The notes: generated by a model not told the origin, from the letters alone. A stretch of DNA of 64,000 nt from Acinetobacter suaedae (GCF_008630915.1 NZ_CP043909.1:1860001-1924000), one strand, 5' to 3'; shown: positions 8,557-17,629, counted from the stretch's first letter. A program made the numbers and translations.

Positions 8557-9024
8557 CTAGCTTGTATAAAAATAATATAAGAAAAAAATAAAGCGTGATT
8601 TATAATTTTTTTTCTAGCTCACGCTTGCGTCTGAGTGTAAAAGAATAATAAATATTATTACCCTCTGGCGGTCATGTTTTCACATTCCCGATCCTTTTTA
8701 TGCAGACAGATAATTCTGTCTTAAATGCAATTGTATACAATTTTAAGCAAAGCACAATCATTTTTTCATTTTTTTAATATTTATTAGATTTATTAACAAC
8801 TTATTTTTATTATTTAATAAAATTTAATAATTATGTGTTTTAGTGACATTCAAACAACCTAATCACATGGCCAAAAAGCACAATAAAATACATATCACAA
8901 TAATAAAATATTATGACAACTAAATCACAAAAACACATATACTTATTTATTTTTCTTATATAGCATTTCATTAAAAACCATTGTGATTATTCAGTTTTAC
9001 TACAATTTTTTCTATTTCTGACTT
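8557..9024. other. Long non-coding region with several short inverted repeats
   Basis: Nearly 500 AT-rich bases without a gene. Three symmetrical elements are visible: AAGCGTGA (8591-8598) with TCACGCTT (8619-8626); AGACAGA-TAAT-TCTGTCT (8704-8721); and the perfect 14-bp palindrome AATTGTATACAATT (8729-8742). These could be operators or part of an untranslated RNA; nothing decides between them. Confidence 0.45.
8729..8742. promoter_or_regulatory. Perfect 14-bp palindrome, candidate operator
   Basis: AATTGTATACAATT is self-complementary throughout. It lies 318 bases upstream of the ArsR gene and 206 bases after the TetR gene. Such symmetry suits a dimeric regulator, but no second copy was seen next to either gene. 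Confidence 0.35.
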
Positions 9025-9030
9025 TATACT
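9025..9030 (+). promoter_or_regulatory. Candidate -10 box for the ArsR gene
   Basis: TATACT lies 30 bases before the ATG. The -35 region (TACAAT/ACAATT around 9001-9007) is poor, so the promoter is probably weak or needs help. Confidence 0.35.
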
Positions 9031-9059
9031 AGACTCGGTTTTCTGGTAGTGATGTAAGT

Positions 9060-9377
9060 ATGCAAAAGGATCTTGAAATTGAAGCAATGAGAGAGTCAGC
9101 TGATACAGTTGTAAATGTTCTTAAATCTCTTGCAAATACAGATCGATTAATCATTTTATGCCATCTAACTCAAAAAGAGCTAAATGTCTCTCAAATTGCT
9201 GAAGTAACTAAAATCGTTCAACCCACTCTTTCACAGCAACTCATGATGTTACGTAGAAGCAAAGTCGTGTCTACACGTCGAGATGGCAAACAGATTTTTT
9301 ACTCTATTTTGGATCCTAAGCTTAGTATTCTTTTAGAAACTTTATATAAACATTATTGTCCACAAATAGAAGTTTAG
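9060..9377 (+). CDS. ArsR/SmtB family regulator, BigR-like with two cysteines
   Basis: 105-residue winged-helix repressor. The helix-turn-helix is QIAEVTKIVQPTLSQQLMML and the wing STRRDGKQIFYSI. The typical ArsR metal motif ELCVCDL is absent. The only Cys are Cys34 (IILCHL) and Cys101 (HYCP); this spacing, one Cys in the second helix and one in the last, matches the BigR/SqrR group that senses reactive sulfur by forming a polysulfide bridge. A SulP-family anion transporter starts 69 bases downstream, which fits a sulfur-linked role. Sensing is inferred from cysteine placement. The ATG has no strong ribosome binding site. Confidence 0.85.
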   Translation: MQKDLEIEAMRESADTVVNVLKSLANTDRLIILCHLTQKELNVSQIAEVTKIVQPTLSQQLMMLRRSKVVSTRRDGKQIFYSILDPKLSILLETLYKHYCPQIEV

Positions 9378-9446
9378 CCTCCCCCCTCCTTTCTTTAGCA
9401 TTTTTTCTGCATAATATATATAAATTTATGATTTAGAATATTATGC

Positions 9447-11153
9447 ATGAAATTGCTAATTTTTGACTTAGACAAACTTTTCCCAGCAAAAAAATGGTTA
9501 AGTCACTATAAAATACAAAGTTTCAGGGCTGATCTTATAGCAGCATTCATTGTTTTAGCTATGCTTGTCCCGCAAGGTATGGCTTATGCGATGTTAGCGG
9601 GATTACCTCCAATCATGGGTATTTACGCCAGCATCTTGCCCATGATCATCTATGCTTTTACAGGAAGTAGTTCAACACTTTCAATCGGCCCTGTTGCAAT
9701 TATTTCAATGATGGTGTTTGCTACACTCAATCCCCTATTTGCAGTTGGCTCTGAAGCCTACATAGAAGCAGCTTGCCTCCTTGCCGTTTTAGTTGGATTA
9801 ATCTCATTTATTCTAGGCCTATCGCGTTTTGGATTTTTAATTCAACTGATTAGCCATCCTGTAATTAAAAGTTTCATCATTGCATCTGCTTTATTAATTG
9901 CCTTGGGACAATTTAAGTTTTTATTCGCTATTCCTTTGCAAGCGAACAATATTCCTGAGTTTATTATCAGTTTTCAACAAAATTTCCATCAAATCAGCTT
10001 AAGTAACTTCAGTATCGGAATCATTTCAATTGTCTTACTATTCTTATTACCTAAATTAATTCGATCTGGTTTTATAAATAGAATCATTCCATTGTTGATT
10101 CTACTTTGCTCGATTCTCATCATGACATTTATCATTAATACCAGTCATCATTCCATTCAAACGGTTGGTATCATCCCTTCAGCTTTACCTAGTTTTCATT
10201 TCCCATCGTGGAACTGGAGTTTAGTAATACAATTACTACCCAGTGCTTTTATGATTGCGATGATAAGTTTTATTGAGTCGTTGGCTATTGCACAAGCAAC
10301 GGCACTTAAAAAACGTGATGATCTAAACAGCAATCAAGAGCTCATTGCACTTGGTTTAGCCAATATCGCTGCTGGTATAAATTCTGGTTTCGCAGTTTCA
10401 GGTAGTTTATCCCGAACAGTGGTCAATGCAGATGCTGGCGCAAAAACTCCTATGGCTGGTGTCCTATCTTCCATCTTAATGATCGTTGTCAGCTTATATT
10501 TTACCGGATTTTTCCAAAATCTACCTTTAGCGGTCTTAGCTGCAACTATTTTTGTTTCTATCTGGAAGCTAGTAACACTTAGTCCTTTTATTGAAACATG
10601 GCGATATTCAAAAGCAGATGGTTTGGCAATGTGGGCAACCTTCATCGGTGTTACCTGTATTGATATCACGACAGGATTAATCATTGGGATCATTCTTACT
10701 TTTGTGTTACTACTTTGGCGCGTTAGTCGACCTCATATCGCAGTAATCGGGTTAGTTGAAGGTACACAACATTTTAGAAATGTATCCCACTATAAAGTAA
10801 TTACTTCACCCAATATCCTTGCTTTTCGCGTCGATGAGAATCTTAGTTTTCTCAACGCTCATGTATTAAAAGGTTATATCATTACCAAATTGAGCCAAGA
10901 CAGTCAGTTACAACACGTTGTCATCAATTGCTCAAGTATTAGTAGTATTGATTTAAGCGCACTCGAGATGCTTGAAGAGCTTAATATAGAGCTATCACTT
11001 TTGAATATTCAATTGCATCTCTCAGAGGTAAAAAGTCCTGTGATGGAAAAACTATCTAAATCAGCCTTAATCACCAAACTAACTGGACAAATTTTTCTGA
11101 CACATTTCCAAGCAATACAACAGCTTTCAATACAACCTACAGCTAAAAATTAA
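9447..11153 (+). CDS. SulP family inorganic anion transporter with STAS domain
   Basis: 568-residue inner-membrane permease. The N-terminal SulP signature is clear (LAMLVPQGMAYAMLAGLPPI near residues 36-56), followed by many hydrophobic helices, the segment SGSLSRTVVNADAGAKTPMAGV, and a C-terminal cytoplasmic STAS domain from about residue 430 with INCSSISSIDLSALEMLEEL. Family members carry sulfate, bicarbonate or other anions; the substrate is not readable. It lies directly after the two-Cys ArsR regulator and ends in its own terminator, so the two genes probably form a regulated unit. Confidence 0.92.
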   Translation: MKLLIFDLDKLFPAKKWLSHYKIQSFRADLIAAFIVLAMLVPQGMAYAMLAGLPPIMGIYASILPMIIYAFTGSSSTLSIGPVAIISMMVFATLNPLFAVGSEAYIEAACLLAVLVGLISFILGLSRFGFLIQLISHPVIKSFIIASALLIALGQFKFLFAIPLQANNIPEFIISFQQNFHQISLSNFSIGIISIVLLFLLPKLIRSGFINRIIPLLILLCSILIMTFIINTSHHSIQTVGIIPSALPSFHFPSWNWSLVIQLLPSAFMIAMISFIESLAIAQATALKKRDDLNSNQELIALGLANIAAGINSGFAVSGSLSRTVVNADAGAKTPMAGVLSSILMIVVSLYFTGFFQNLPLAVLAATIFVSIWKLVTLSPFIETWRYSKADGLAMWATFIGVTCIDITTGLIIGIILTFVLLLWRVSRPHIAVIGLVEGTQHFRNVSHYKVITSPNILAFRVDENLSFLNAHVLKGYIITKLSQDSQLQHVVINCSSISSIDLSALEMLEELNIELSLLNIQLHLSEVKSPVMEKLSKSALITKLTGQIFLTHFQAIQQLSIQPTAKN

Positions 11154-11170
11154 TTTTTAGCTTTTTTTTT
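11141..11170 (+). terminator. Intrinsic terminator overlapping the SulP stop codon
   Basis: AGCTAAAAAT-TA-ATTTTTAGCT (11141-11162) is followed by a T run up to 11170. The TAA stop codon forms the loop, so the last codons are part of the terminator stem. Confidence 0.8.
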
Positions 11171-11345
11171 AATCAAAAGGAATTTTTATATTTTCAAGAA
11201 ATACTTTTGAAAAACATTATGTTATTTTTTAAAATACTTTTAAAGCAATTAGGTTGCAAAAAAAATTTTAATATTCACGGTTCTTAGGTATAGAATACGG
11301 CGCTTGTTTAACCTTAAATCGTGCATAGGTTTATAAGGCCTTCAT

Positions 11346-12548
11346 ATGTTTAATGTATTGTCTCGCTTGAGTTTAGTTAGCAAAATTATTATCGCTATTT
11401 TTTTAGGGGTCGGCGTGGCATTGCTCTTCCCAAATGTCACACCTTATCTAAGTTTATTGGGTGAATTATTCATCAAGGCTTTAAAATCTGTCGCACCTAT
11501 TTTAGTTTTTGTATTGGTACTCTCATCAATTGCAAATTTCAAAGTTGGTCAAAATGCGAATTTAAAACCAGTTTTGACGCTCTACTTATTGGGTATGTTA
11601 CTTGCCGCATTTAGTGCAGTGATTGCAAGTATTCTCTTTCCAAGCCAATTATTTTTACACTTAGCTGCTCAGTCTGAATTACAAGCACCAGGTAATCTTG
11701 CTGAGATCCTAAAAAATCTTCTGCTTAGCTTTATTGCAAACCCTGTACAAGCAATTAGTGATGCAAATTTTATCGGTATTTTAGCTTGGGCAGTTGGTCT
11801 AGGTTTGGCTTTACGTCACAGCTCTGATTCAACCAAAAATGTGCTCACTGATGTTTCAAATGCAGTTAATAAAATTATTCATATCGTAATTGCTTTTGCA
11901 CCAGTAGGTATTTTCGGCTTAGTCGCTGTTACATTCGCAGATGCAGGTTTTGCAACCCTAGCAAGCTATGCACATTTACTCATGGTTCTCATCGGTACAA
12001 TGATTTTTGTCGCATTAGTGATAAACCCAATTTTAGTTGGAATCACAATGCGCACAAATCCATATCCATTAGTATTTAAGTGTTTAAAAGAAAGTGGGAT
12101 TACGGCCTTCTTTACGCGTAGTTCCGCTGCCAACATTCCTGTCAATTTAGACCTCGCACAACGCTTAGGTGTCAATGAAGCAACAGCAGGTGTTTCGATC
12201 CCACTTGGCGCAACAATCAACATGGCTGGTGCTGCTGTCACAGTGACTGTATTAACACTTGCTGCAGTAAACACGCTTGGGATCCACGTTGATTTTAGTA
12301 CAATGGTGATCTTATCTGTCGTTGCGGCAGTTTCTGCTTGCGGTGCTTCGGGTGTTGCTGGTGGTTCATTACTACTCATACCTGTTGCTTGTAGCTTATT
12401 TGGTATATCATCTGAAATTGCAATGCAGGTTGTCGCGATTGGTATGATTATCAGTGTATTACAGGACTCAACTGAAACAGCACTGAATTCATCCACGGAC
12501 GTTTTATTTACTGCTGCTGTAGATTTCAGAAACCGTCAAGACTCATAG
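11346..12548 (+). CDS. sstT: Serine/threonine:sodium symporter
   Basis: 400-residue member of the dicarboxylate/amino acid:cation symporter family, closely resembling E. coli SstT. Diagnostic segments: [33 protein letters not shown] (serine-rich hairpin), [22 protein letters not shown] and [20 protein letters not shown] at the C-terminus. It imports serine and threonine with sodium across the inner membrane. A DUF1275 gene starts six bases after the stop and a DUF2058 gene follows it, forming a probable three-gene operon. Confidence 0.95.
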   Translation: MFNVLSRLSLVSKIIIAIFLGVGVALLFPNVTPYLSLLGELFIKALKSVAPILVFVLVLSSIANFKVGQNANLKPVLTLYLLGMLLAAFSAVIASILFPSQLFLHLAAQSELQAPGNLAEILKNLLLSFIANPVQAISDANFIGILAWAVGLGLALRHSSDSTKNVLTDVSNAVNKIIHIVIAFAPVGIFGLVAVTFADAGFATLASYAHLLMVLIGTMIFVALVINPILVGITMRTNPYPLVFKCLKESGITAFFTRSSAANIPVNLDLAQRLGVNEATAGVSIPLGATINMAGAAVTVTVLTLAAVNTLGIHVDFSTMVILSVVAAVSACGASGVAGGSLLLIPVACSLFGISSEIAMQVVAIGMIISVLQDSTETALNSSTDVLFTAAVDFRNRQDS

Positions 12549-12554
12549 GTCAGT

Positions 12555-13235
12555 ATGCCACTTCAACGTTTACCCAACTGGATTCAACTTGGTGCTTTTT
12601 TATTGGCATTGAATGCAGGGATGGTAAACGTTCTCGGTTTATTCACAGTACTCCATCAATCTGTATCACACATGACAGGAAATGCGAGTTTACTCGCAAT
12701 GAATATTGTGAACTGGCAGCCTGATCATCTTCTATATCTTAGCCTTGTTTTGGTTTGTTTTGTAATTGGTTCATTTTATAGTGGACTGATTCTAGGTAAC
12801 GGTAATGTTGCTCTCGGTCGTCATTATGGCTTTCCTTTAAGTCTGGTGGCGATTTTTTTGTTTCTGACATGGTTACTTATCCCATACTTTCCACGCTACG
12901 GTTTACTTTGGGCTTGTGTTGCGATGGGCGTTCAAAATGCAATGGTCAGCCACTACAAAGGTGCAATTATCCGAACAACCCATCTATCAGGCGTGTTAAC
13001 AGACATTGGTTTAGCTTTGGGCTATAAAGCCCGCGGATTGAACGTGGAAAGACGCCGCATTTTTCTGCACTTACTTATTTTTATCGGATTTTTAGTTGGT
13101 GGTGTTCTTGCCAGCGTGCTCTATCCTTACCTACAATTACAGACCTTCCTCATTCCTACCGCTTTAAGCCTAGTCATGAGTGTGGCATATTGGATTTATT
13201 ATTTTCGTTCTTCATCAAACTTAAATTCGGACTAA
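12555..13235 (+). CDS. DUF1275 (YoaK-like) membrane protein
   Basis: 226 residues with about six hydrophobic segments. The family signature is NAGMVNVLGLFTVLHQSVSHMTGN near residues 18-41, and GVQNAMVSHYKGAIIRTTHLSGVLTDIG is the second conserved block. The function of the family is not established. AGG about six bases upstream and the six-base gap from sstT support co-translation. Confidence 0.9.
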   Translation: MPLQRLPNWIQLGAFLLALNAGMVNVLGLFTVLHQSVSHMTGNASLLAMNIVNWQPDHLLYLSLVLVCFVIGSFYSGLILGNGNVALGRHYGFPLSLVAIFLFLTWLLIPYFPRYGLLWACVAMGVQNAMVSHYKGAIIRTTHLSGVLTDIGLALGYKARGLNVERRRIFLHLLIFIGFLVGGVLASVLYPYLQLQTFLIPTALSLVMSVAYWIYYFRSSSNLNSD

Positions 13236-13238
13236 ATC

Positions 13239-13778
13239 ATGGTTAAAAATGCACTACAAGCTCAATTATTAAAAGCAGGTTTAGTGGATAATAAAAAAGC
13301 GAAGAAGCTCACCAAACAGGTTCAACATGAACAACGTCTTGGACAAAATGATGATGCCGCATTAAAGGCTGATATTGATCGTGCTAAACAAGAAAAACTC
13401 GCCAAAGACCAAGCATTAAACTCAGAAAAACAACGGATCTTGGAAGAAAAGGCATTAAAAGCATCGATCATTCAAATGATCAAACAGCATAAGATTCAAC
13501 AAACTGAAGGTGACATTACCTACCAATTTATTGATGACAATAAAATTAAAAAAGTTTATCTATCTCAACAAGTTTATAATGCGCTAGTTTCTGGGTCTTT
13601 AGTAATTGCAAAAGATCAAGACAGTTATGCTTACCTACCTAAAGCTCTAGCTGAAAAAATTAATCAAAAAATGCAGGGTTTCATCTTGGTGGATAACAAC
13701 ACTGAACAAAACAATGAAACTACTGATGAAGACGATCCATACGCAGCTTATGTAATTCCTGATGATCTCATGTGGTAA
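13239..13778 (+). CDS. DUF2058 family protein (YaiL-like)
   Basis: 179-residue soluble, highly charged protein. The N-terminal MVKNALQAQLLKAGLVDNKK followed by a long Lys/Glu/Gln helix (about residues 20-85) is the DUF2058 pattern; the C-terminal half is a small folded domain ending in an acidic tail. E. coli YaiL has been associated with nucleoid or ribosome fractions, but the function is not settled. It starts three bases after the DUF1275 stop, as the last gene of the sstT operon. Confidence 0.88.
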   Translation: MVKNALQAQLLKAGLVDNKKAKKLTKQVQHEQRLGQNDDAALKADIDRAKQEKLAKDQALNSEKQRILEEKALKASIIQMIKQHKIQQTEGDITYQFIDDNKIKKVYLSQQVYNALVSGSLVIAKDQDSYAYLPKALAEKINQKMQGFILVDNNTEQNNETTDEDDPYAAYVIPDDLMW

Positions 13779-13895
13779 ATCTTCTACACATTATGTAAAA
13801 ATGCCTTACAAATCGTATATAAACTGTGATTTAAAATAATATCCCAGCAATTCCACCTTACAATTCCTCATTAAAAAATCGTAAGGTGTTTGGGT

Positions 13896-15152
13896 TTGAA
13901 TTATTTAGATTTTATCCGTGAAATAAAAGTTGAGTTGAGTCAATATCCTTTATTGGAAATGTTGATTGCCTTAACAATTTTAATTTTATTTGCAGCACTG
14001 GCAAATTTTATTGCTAAACGAATCATTGTTCGTGGAATACGACATTTAATTACAAAACTCAAATCTCCTAATCAGTCTATTTTTGCACAACATAGCGTTA
14101 CCCGTCGTTTTGCGAATATTGTTCCAGCAATTGTCATTATGAATGGGATTGCAACTGTCCCTCATCTGCCTGAAAAAGTAGTCAGTTTTGTGCAAATGGG
14201 CGCGCAAGCTTTCATTTTCCTTACACTTGCACTGACAGTAAGTGAAGCACTCAATATTTTTAATCTGATTTATCAACGTAATCCAAAGTCAAGAAATAAA
14301 CCAATCAAGGGTTATTTACAACTTGTTAAGCTCATCTTATTTGTGGTCTGTGGTCTAATGATCTTGGGCACTTTCCTTAAAAAAGATGTATTTACCTTAC
14401 TCGCCGGCTTTGGTGCGATGGCAGCCGTGTTGATGTTAGTTTTCCAAAATACCATTCTTTCATTGGTCGCAAGTGTACAAATCGCATCTTATGATATGGT
14501 CCGTATTGGAGACTGGATTGAAATGCCGTCTTTAAATGCTGATGGTGATGTCATTGACATGTCATTACATACAGTGACTGTACAAAACTTTGATAAAACC
14601 TACACCACCATTCCAACGAACAAATTAGTTACAGATACTTTTCGAAACTGGCGTGGTATGAGTAACTCAGGTTGTCGCCGAATGAAACGCTCACTGTTCA
14701 TTGATCAAAGTAGTGTTCATTTCATGAGTGATGAAGAACAACAGAAACTCAGAGACTTCTTACTATTGGATCAATATTTGGATGCTAAGAAATCTGAAAT
14801 ACAAGAGTTTAATAACCATCTAAGCAATCAATCTCGATACAACCAACGACGCTTAACTAATTTAGGAACTTTCAGGGCTTATGTTGAGTTCTACCTACGT
14901 CAGCATAGTGGTATTGCTCAAAACCAAACGATTCTGGTTCGCCAATTACAACCCACTAGTGAAGGTTTACCTCTAGAAATTTATGCATTTACCAACACGA
15001 TTGCTTGGGCTTCTTATGAAGCAATTCAGTCTGATATTTTTGATCATCTGATCGCAATTATTCCAGAATTTGGATTAAGGATTTATCAGGCACCGTCTGG
15101 GCATGATTTCCAAAATTTCCAACATGCGAGCAACACTGAAAACTTAAATTAA
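13896..15152 (+). CDS. Mechanosensitive ion channel, MscS family (YbdG-like)
   Basis: 418 residues. Hydrophobic segments occupy about residues 20-200, then the MscS pore-lining helix and beta domain: LLAGFGAMAAVLMLVFQNTI and RIGDWIEMPSLNADGDVIDM. The stretch IPTNKLVTDTFRNWRGMSNSG-RRMKRSL resembles E. coli YbdG, a small-conductance channel of osmotic protection. Two TTG codons could start it; I choose 13896 because TAAGGTG lies seven bases upstream, whereas the TTG at 13890 is only three bases from the same site. It follows the DUF2058 gene by about 115 bases and is probably transcribed separately. Confidence 0.9.
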   Translation: MNYLDFIREIKVELSQYPLLEMLIALTILILFAALANFIAKRIIVRGIRHLITKLKSPNQSIFAQHSVTRRFANIVPAIVIMNGIATVPHLPEKVVSFVQMGAQAFIFLTLALTVSEALNIFNLIYQRNPKSRNKPIKGYLQLVKLILFVVCGLMILGTFLKKDVFTLLAGFGAMAAVLMLVFQNTILSLVASVQIASYDMVRIGDWIEMPSLNADGDVIDMSLHTVTVQNFDKTYTTIPTNKLVTDTFRNWRGMSNSGCRRMKRSLFIDQSSVHFMSDEEQQKLRDFLLLDQYLDAKKSEIQEFNNHLSNQSRYNQRRLTNLGTFRAYVEFYLRQHSGIAQNQTILVRQLQPTSEGLPLEIYAFTNTIAWASYEAIQSDIFDHLIAIIPEFGLRIYQAPSGHDFQNFQHASNTENLN

Positions 15153-15168
15153 AATGACTAATTGAATG

Positions 15169-15238
15169 AATAATGGTTTGAGTAGTTTTAAGTTTAGATC
15201 TTTTTCAGTCCAAACGTTAAAATACTCAAGCCATTATT
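15169..15238. repeat. Long imperfect inverted repeat after the mechanosensitive channel gene
   Basis: AATAATGGTTTGAGTA (left arm) is nearly identical to the reverse complement of the right arm (AATAATGGCTTGAGTA). The match continues with single-base bulges for about 30 bases per arm, leaving an apex of roughly 10-15 bases. There is no T run directly after it on the plus strand. It may terminate transcription of either neighbour or encode a structured RNA. Confidence 0.6.
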
Positions 15239-15295
15239 TAAATCCTATAAAAATTGATGATTGTTTTTTTATTTTTGGAAAATAATTTTGTAATC

Positions 15296-15472
15296 TTATT
15301 TCGTCCATTTGAATAAATTTAAATTAAACTCAGAAATCAATAAAAAAGCCGCTATCATTAAAGCAAGGCCAATTGCTATTAGGATAATGTCACCAGTTGG
15401 CACACCCATGACCATAAAATATACACCAGCGATAAACAATAGACATGCACCCAAATTCCCTACTCTTTTCAA
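15296..15472 (-). CDS. Small two-helix membrane protein, unknown
   Basis: A 58-codon frame on the minus strand, found by direct translation. It starts at TTG (15472), just after an in-frame TGA, and ends at TAA. The product has two strong hydrophobic helices, ACLLFIAGVYFMVMGV and DIILIAIGLALMIAAFLLI, split by a Pro-Thr-Gly turn and followed by the polar tail EFNLNLFKWTK. Such a clean helical hairpin is unlikely by chance. Start choice is uncertain; the TTG at codon 7 has AGTAGGG just upstream. The plus-strand frame over the same bases (15309-15500) lacks protein-like features and is its shadow. Confidence 0.55.
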   Translation of the reverse strand: MKRVGNLGACLLFIAGVYFMVMGVPTGDIILIAIGLALMIAAFLLISEFNLNLFKWTK

Positions 15473-15687
15473 CTCTCAATCCCGTATAAATGTGAAGTGA
15501 GTCACAATTATCTCTTGTTTATGTAAAAATTTCTAGTGCAATTGTCGTATTATTCCAACCACTTATCCTAAGTTTGATCACAAATACCGATTAAATTATG
15601 CTTTCGAATCCCGAAAAGTGTTAGGCGTCAATTTTTATTTGATTTTTACCATAAATATTTATCCCCTTGACAATTCAAACTGTAATA

Positions 15688-15735
15688 ACAATTCCTCAAA
15701 ATTAGACCTCAAACGACTAGATTAAGAGGAATTGT
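15688..15735 (-). repeat. Inverted repeat downstream of the TIM-barrel gene
   Basis: ACAATTCCTC (15688-15697) and GAGGAATTGT (15726-15735) are perfect 10-bp arms with 28 bases between them, 16 bases after the stop of the 618-residue gene. It may slow or end transcription, but the loop is large and no T run is attached. Confidence 0.4.
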
Positions 15736-15750
15736 GTTGTCAAAATAAAG

Positions 15751-17607
15751 TTACAAATAAATTTCTGGTGGATACGGCGTATCATCGTTCACAGGCAAAT
15801 GATATTCCTCCTCTAGAAAAAAGCCTCCGGATGCTTGCTCAATATCAATGGTGATTGAATCGGACATAATTTGTGGATAGGCCCAAATAAATTGTTTCAA
15901 TACTCCCAATACCTCATTATTTTCCATATCACCAAAGATACGTTGCCAAATTGGGGCTTGATACGGTTTTGTACGATCAAATCCATAAAGATGAGCAATT
16001 GAAGCATCAGGTACAAAACCAGCCAAATAAGTAACTTTTTCAGATGGATAATTTAAGTCTTGGGTTGGAATTTCAGAGAGAACCTGATGAGCCAAATCTA
16101 ATTTCGCCTCCAAGATCCAATCATAGGACTCAGTCATAATGTAATCAAAGTTAGGGAAAGCATAGTGCTGACTTGGATAATTAATGTCAGTCACAAGGGT
16201 TTCTATTGGTGTTCGTATCGTTGGAAAAAAAATTAATGGGCAGACTTTAGCGTTTTGATATTTTGCTTTAATTGCGGTGCGAATATCTTGGCATGTTTGG
16301 CCTAATCTATTCTTCAACCATATTTTAAATTCATCATAAGGTGTCCCTGTTTTATGCATCGCCTCATAGATGGTCCCAAAATCCGGTGCGTACAACCCCG
16401 TATCTGCATTAAATGCTAATTTGGTTGGAAAATCATAAACACAAGGTAAATCAGTACCCTGGTTATACCACCACCATGGCTCCCCAATTTGCATGTTTAC
16501 CTCACACCCCGCCACAGCCATCGCATCTGAAAATTCGATGAAAACTTTATGTAAATAAGCCATCGCATTTTGGTCACAAGGACTAAAAAAATAACTTGGT
16601 GGTTCATATCCAGTTCTCCCCAAATTACTATGCCAATCTCGTTGCGCCCAAAACTCATTTGCAGCAAGTGAATACATTTCAAAACTCACGCCAAAGATAG
16701 GTTGCATACTTGCTTGTAATAGCGCGCTAGCAAAATATTCATGCCATTTTCGCGCGCATGGATTCACAACATTTTCATTGCTCACAAGCGTATCGGGAAT
16801 CTGCCAAGTATTTAGATCACTGCGCCATTTCATCTCTGGATACTTTGACATGCCACAATAATGGTTCATCAATCCTTGATACCCCAAGGCTTCAATATTA
16901 TTCACCAAGCGCTGAGGATTTAAATCATAATGATCATCATAACTAGTGCAAATGCCATGCTGGTGTGGTGCCACGATGACTCGCTTCAAAGCCAATTTTG
17001 CATTCACGCCTGTAGTGACCGAGTTGACTATCCTGATGTAACCATCCTCAGCTTGAGGCAAAGGAAGTGTTGAATGGCCGTTATAACTCATCGTAAATGC
17101 AGAAAATGAGATCCGTTTAATATGAGTTACGGGAAAAGAGTCCGTTGCTGAAAAACCAGCTTTTACCGTATCCCAATTGATCTGAATATGAGCAACTCTT
17201 GAAGCAGGTCGATCCGCATAGTTAAACAAAACAATATAAGCAACTTTATCTTGACCTTGATCATGGTATTGCACAGTCAATGTCGGGGTTAATGTTTCAT
17301 TATTTAAAGTAGGCATAGATGCCGATAATTCAAGATCAAAATCCCAAATCATTCCTGAGTAATCATATTTCGTCTCATAAGCCAAAAACTTATGATCTTT
17401 TACATCATGTGAATCCCAGACAATACCAGCAAGATCAGATGTTGTGCGTGATCTAAATACCACCTCAAAACCATTTAAATAGTTTGTAATCGCAAAGGAC
17501 ATTGTTTGTGGGCCATCAACGCGCCAATATGTCGGACTAAAGCGATCAATTTGAATAGTTTCTATCTTTAATTTAGGCGTTTGTGAACGATCAGAATTTT
17601 GTTGCAT
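15751..17607 (-). CDS. Orphan 618-residue protein: beta-rich N-terminal domain plus predicted TIM barrel
   Basis: No close family recognised with certainty. Residues 1-220 look beta-rich; from about 225 (ICTSYDDHYDLNPQRLVNNI) the alternation of hydrophobic strands and helices suggests a TIM barrel. Two acidic motifs resemble the catalytic pair of clan GH-A glycosidases: QIGEPWWWYNQ near residue 375 and MTESYDWILEA near 490. The barrel part also reminds me of phage tail proteins with a TIM-barrel domain (annotated in some genomes as non-contractile tail sheath proteins), but there are no phage genes nearby. There is no signal peptide. It is divergent from an ABC exporter across a 194-base region. 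Glycosidase activity is inference. Confidence 0.8.
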   Translation of the reverse strand: MQQNSDRSQTPKLKIETIQIDRFSPTYWRVDGPQTMSFAITNYLNGFEVVFRSRTTSDLAGIVWDSHDVKDHKFLAYETKYDYSGMIWDFDLELSASMPTLNNETLTPTLTVQYHDQGQDKVAYIVLFNYADRPASRVAHIQINWDTVKAGFSATDSFPVTHIKRISFSAFTMSYNGHSTLPLPQAEDGYIRIVNSVTTGVNAKLALKRVIVAPHQHGICTSYDDHYDLNPQRLVNNIEALGYQGLMNHYCGMSKYPEMKWRSDLNTWQIPDTLVSNENVVNPCARKWHEYFASALLQASMQPIFGVSFEMYSLAANEFWAQRDWHSNLGRTGYEPPSYFFSPCDQNAMAYLHKVFIEFSDAMAVAGCEVNMQIGEPWWWYNQGTDLPCVYDFPTKLAFNADTGLYAPDFGTIYEAMHKTGTPYDEFKIWLKNRLGQTCQDIRTAIKAKYQNAKVCPLIFFPTIRTPIETLVTDINYPSQHYAFPNFDYIMTESYDWILEAKLDLAHQVLSEIPTQDLNYPSEKVTYLAGFVPDASIAHLYGFDRTKPYQAPIWQRIFGDMENNEVLGVLKQFIWAYPQIMSDSITIDIEQASGGFFLEEEYHLPVNDDTPYPPEIYL

Positions 17608-17629
17608 ATGATTTTTCTCAAGTGTTATT

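Noticed and set aside
15309..15500. 63-codon plus-strand frame
   Set aside because: It is the antisense of the small membrane protein at 15296-15472; its Lys/Pro/Ile composition is what a reversed membrane helix gives.
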